This document shows positions 61,371-64,000 of a stretch of DNA of 64,000 nucleotides, piece by piece. The notes below the pieces were generated by a model. It worked only from the letters and a program-made list of their open reading frames with translations. It was not told the origin of the DNA and made no database searches. A program made the translations under genes and the position numbers. The stretch is from contig CBDFJL010000003.1 in NCBI GenBank assembly GCA_965248495.1, forward strand, positions 1,178,001 to 1,242,000, given 5' to 3'. This DNA comes from CAUYXS01 sp965248495. GTDB taxonomy: Bacteria; Chloroflexota; Dehalococcoidia; Lucifugimonadales; Australimonadaceae. Position 1 is the stretch's first letter; every line of letters starts with the position of its first letter.

Positions 61371-64000
61371 ATGCGACCTAGCTCCCGGTCCCAAAGATTG
61401 GGCATGGCAGCGATGGTCGTTGTTTTGGTCCTGCTCTATGGGTTCACCAGCCTATTGACCACGTCTGCGCAGAGTGAGACCCCTCCCGACAAGCTGTCCG
61501 GGCTGTCCACCGAGGCCGGCGACACGCAGGTGAGGTTGAGCTGGGAGGACCCCACAGATTCGACGATAGACAAGTACCAGCTATGGCAGATTGCCGAAAG
61601 GGCAACTCTCACTGCCGCCAACATCGATTTGGACGATCAGTTCGGGGATTCTGTCGCGGTGGCCGGCGACGCGGCAGTGGTCGGGATGCCCGGGGGCGAC
61701 GACACTCAGAACAACTCCGGGACAGTCCTCGTGTTCACCCGTGATTCCAACGGCGACTGGAGCCAGGCGGCGAAGCTCAAAGCCGGCGATGCCGGAGCGG
61801 ATGATCACTTCGGGACTTCTGTAGCGCTGGACGGTAACACTATGGCGGTAGGCGCGTTCTGGGACGATGGCAACGGCTCGCAGTCCGGCTCGGTCTATGT
61901 ATTCACCGAGCCCACCGGCGGCTGGGGCGGCTGGGACTCCCTGAATGACCTTGCCAAGGCCGCTTTGACGGCCAAGATCGTCCCCGCCGGCGTCGCTGCG
62001 GGCGACGAGTTCGGACGTTCCGTGGCGGTGGACGATAGCACCGGGACCATCGTGGCCGGGGCGTGGCACGACGATAGCAACGAAGGTTCGGCTTACGTCT
62101 TCACCGAACCCACCGGCGGCTGGAGCGGCTGGGGCACCTTGACTGATCCTGCCAAGGCCAATTTGACGGCCACGCTCACCGCCTCCAACGCTGCGGTGAA
62201 CGACTACTTTGGCCATTCCGTGGCAGTGGACGGTGACACCGTTCTGATTGGGGCGAGCGGGAGAGACAGCGGCAAAGGTGCGGTGTACGTATTTACCAAG
62301 CCCGAGACCGACGGCGGTTGGACCGGCAACTTAGATATCGACACTGGTGACGCGACCAAGCTCACCGCCTCCGATGGCGCTAACGACGATTTCTTGGGTG
62401 CTTCCGTAGCGATCGACGGTGGCACTGCCGTGATCGGGGCGATCGGGGATGACGCGAACGAAGACGACGGCGACGACACCAATAACCTCACCAATGCCGG
62501 TTCCGCTTACGTTTTCATCGAAGGTCCTAGCGCGTGGAGTCAGGCGGCCAAGCTCACCGCCTCCGACCGCGAGGTCGACGAGCGAGACGACAGCCAGTTT
62601 GGGATTTCCGTAGCGGTGAGCGGTGACATCGTAGTTATCGGGGCGGACGGAGTCGACCAAAGTGCCACCGAGACCAATTTCGGTGCGGCCTACGCCTTCA
62701 CCAAGCCCGCCACCGGCTGGGCCGACAATACCGAGACGGCCAAGCTCACCGCCTCCGATGGCAACACTAACCACGATTTCGGCTCTTCCGTCGCAATAGA
62801 CGGTGACACGGTCGTGGTTGGAGCGGAGGGGAAGGACAGCGGCGAAGGCGCGGCCTACGTGTTCGACATCGTGGACTGGGAAGACATCGCCGGTAGTAAC
62901 GCGGGGACCACGTCCCATATCGTGACCGGTCTGACCAACGACATCGACCACACCTTCCGGGTGCGCGCGGTGGACGGCGCCGAAGCCAGTGATCCGTCCG
63001 CCTCTGTGGCAGGAACCCCGAAGGCAGCTTCCTACGCTCCGGTCAAACTCTTAAACTTTTCCGCCGCGCAGACTGGCGACGGTGAGGTAGAGATGACGTG
63101 GGACGCGCACCGCTACCCGCTGACCGTCAGTGGTTATGAGTTCAACCAGGACGGTGGCGATTGGAACGCCATCACAGGGAGCGATTCCAGCACCCATTCC
63201 CATACCGTCACTGGCCTGACCAAGGGCACCACGTACACCTTCGCTGTACGCGCCGTCAACGGCGCCGGTTCAACTGAGTCCGACTCCAGGTCCGTGACGA
63301 TAATCGGACAGTCGGCGGCGCCCGACTCATTCACCGCCGTCGCGGGCGACGAACAGGTGTGGCTTGGCTGGAGAAGCCCCGCAGATTTCACCATATCCGG
63401 GTACGAGTACCAGCAAAAGACCGGGGGCGACTTCGGCGACGATTGGACCTCCATTCCCGGGAGCAGGTCCGGGACCACCTTCCATATCGTGACCGGCCTG
63501 ACCAACGACACGTCCTACACGTTCCGGGTCCGCGCCGTGAACGCTGCGGGAGGAAGCGATGCGTCCGTCGAGAAGCCCGCGACGCCGGGGGAGGCGTCTT
63601 CGGCCCCGGGCGTACCCGAAGGCTTTGCCGCCAGACAGACCGGCGTCGGCCACGTGAAGTTGACGTGGGTAGCGAGTTCCAACCCGTTGAACGTCACCGG
63701 TTACGAGTTCAGACAGAACAACGGCTCTTGGACCACCATCTCCGAGAGCGATTCCCGCACCGTCTCCCACTCCTTCACTGGCCTGACCCAGGACGTCACT
63801 TACACCTTCCGGGTCCGCGCCGTCAATAACTCCAGCAATGGCGTCTCCTCCGGCGCCGAGTCCGTGATTGTCGTCGCCGAACCGGCAGCGCCGACCGATC
63901 TCGCCGCCAAAACGGGCGACACCCAGGTGGGGCTGACCTGGAAGGACCCCGGCAATGCGTCCATAGCCAAGTATCAGATCTTCCAGTTCCCTGAGAGTGT
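61371..64000 (+). CDS. Large secreted FG-GAP/fibronectin type III protein, partial (continues beyond the window)
   Basis: 876 residues are visible from the ATG at 61371. A signal peptide (hydrophobic ~11-30, cleavage near 'TSA-QS') is followed by the first half of an FN3 domain (~37-77, 'GDTQVRLSWEDPTDSTIDKY'). Seven FG-GAP repeats occupy ~78-500 (each 'LTASDG...FG.SVA.DGDT...GA...G..YVF'). The second half of that FN3 (~500-548, 'DWEDIAGSNAGTTSHIVTGL') then completes it. Three whole FN3 domains and the start of a fifth follow. It is probably a cell-surface or secreted binding protein. Transcribed away from the IS3 relic. Confidence 0.8.
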   Translation, partial: MRPSSRSQRLGMAAMVVVLVLLYGFTSLLTTSAQSETPPDKLSGLSTEAGDTQVRLSWEDPTDSTIDKYQLWQIAERATLTAANIDLDDQFGDSVAVAGDAAVVGMPGGDDTQNNSGTVLVFTRDSNGDWSQAAKLKAGDAGADDHFGTSVALDGNTMAVGAFWDDGNGSQSGSVYVFTEPTGGWGGWDSLNDLAKAALTAKIVPAGVAAGDEFGRSVAVDDSTGTIVAGAWHDDSNEGSAYVFTEPTGGWSGWGTLTDPAKANLTATLTASNAAVNDYFGHSVAVDGDTVLIGASGRDSGKGAVYVFTKPETDGGWTGNLDIDTGDATKLTASDGANDDFLGASVAIDGGTAVIGAIGDDANEDDGDDTNNLTNAGSAYVFIEGPSAWSQAAKLTASDREVDERDDSQFGISVAVSGDIVVIGADGVDQSATETNFGAAYAFTKPATGWADNTETAKLTASDGNTNHDFGSSVAIDGDTVVVGAEGKDSGEGAAYVFDIVDWEDIAGSNAGTTSHIVTGLTNDIDHTFRVRAVDGAEASDPSASVAGTPKAASYAPVKLLNFSAAQTGDGEVEMTWDAHRYPLTVSGYEFNQDGGDWNAITGSDSSTHSHTVTGLTKGTTYTFAVRAVNGAGSTESDSRSVTIIGQSAAPDSFTAVAGDEQVWLGWRSPADFTISGYEYQQKTGGDFGDDWTSIPGSRSGTTFHIVTGLTNDTSYTFRVRAVNAAGGSDASVEKPATPGEASSAPGVPEGFAARQTGVGHVKLTWVASSNPLNVTGYEFRQNNGSWTTISESDSRTVSHSFTGLTQDVTYTFRVRAVNNSSNGVSSGAESVIVVAEPAAPTDLAAKTGDTQVGLTWKDPGNASIAKYQIFQFPES

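Overview
The window looks like a chromosomal segment of a high-GC bacterium, most plausibly a Chloroflexota member of the Dehalococcoidia/SAR202 type. That is inference: it rests on Thr/Pro-rich linkers after lipoproteins, frequent GTG/TTG starts, large serine recombinases, an FG-GAP/FN3 surface protein and a selenocysteine tRNA. No rRNA or universal marker gene is present to settle it.

Layout. (1) 0-5 kb: housekeeping edge with a flippase-like membrane protein, a peptide-type ABC substrate-binding lipoprotein, thioredoxin with its own promoter and terminator, tRNA-Sec(TCA), and a frameshifted MrcB_N-DUF3883 defence-type gene. (2) 4.9-31.2 kb: a surface-polysaccharide locus. A minus-strand operon (26.8 down to 7.8 kb) encodes a nucleotide-sugar dehydrogenase, two epimerases plus WecB, seven GT4 glycosyltransferases, four methyltransferases, a flippase, a polymerase/ligase and a deacetylase, many joined by ATGA/GTGA overlaps. 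A divergent plus-strand set encodes the initiating phosphoglycosyl transferase, a Wzz-like chain-length protein and an O-antigen-ligase/TPR protein. Together they can start a glycan on undecaprenyl phosphate, extend and modify it, flip it, and polymerise and length-control it.

(3) 31.3-40.2 kb: an integrated element of about 8.9 kb between a 44-bp copy of the 5' half of tRNA-Val(CAC) and the intact tRNA-Val. The left arm (plus strand) carries small Zn-ribbon proteins, a FtsK/HerA-type ATPase and a run of small structural-type genes. The right arm (minus strand) carries a tyrosine recombinase and a multi-HTH regulator. There are no tail, portal or terminase genes, and the layout resembles proviruses of tailless, internal-membrane viruses. 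The regulator contains two 243-bp tandem repeats that are identical except for an island of substitutions exactly over the DNA-recognition helix.

(4) 40.2-61.2 kb: an accessory region rich in broken genes. It holds a large serine recombinase with a ribbon-helix-helix partner reading into the tRNA-Val gene, a beheaded C39-like peptidase, IS3/IS21/DDE transposon pieces, a BsuPI-transposase chimera, two copies of a conserved unknown family (one frameshifted), a frameshifted replication-relaxation gene, a DnaE2 C-terminal fragment, and lipoproteins. The intact ECF sigma factor plus DUF4349 membrane protein stand out as a functional pair. (5) 61.4-64 kb: the start of a very large secreted FG-GAP/FN3 protein in which a seven-repeat propeller is inserted inside a fibronectin type III domain; it runs off the right edge.
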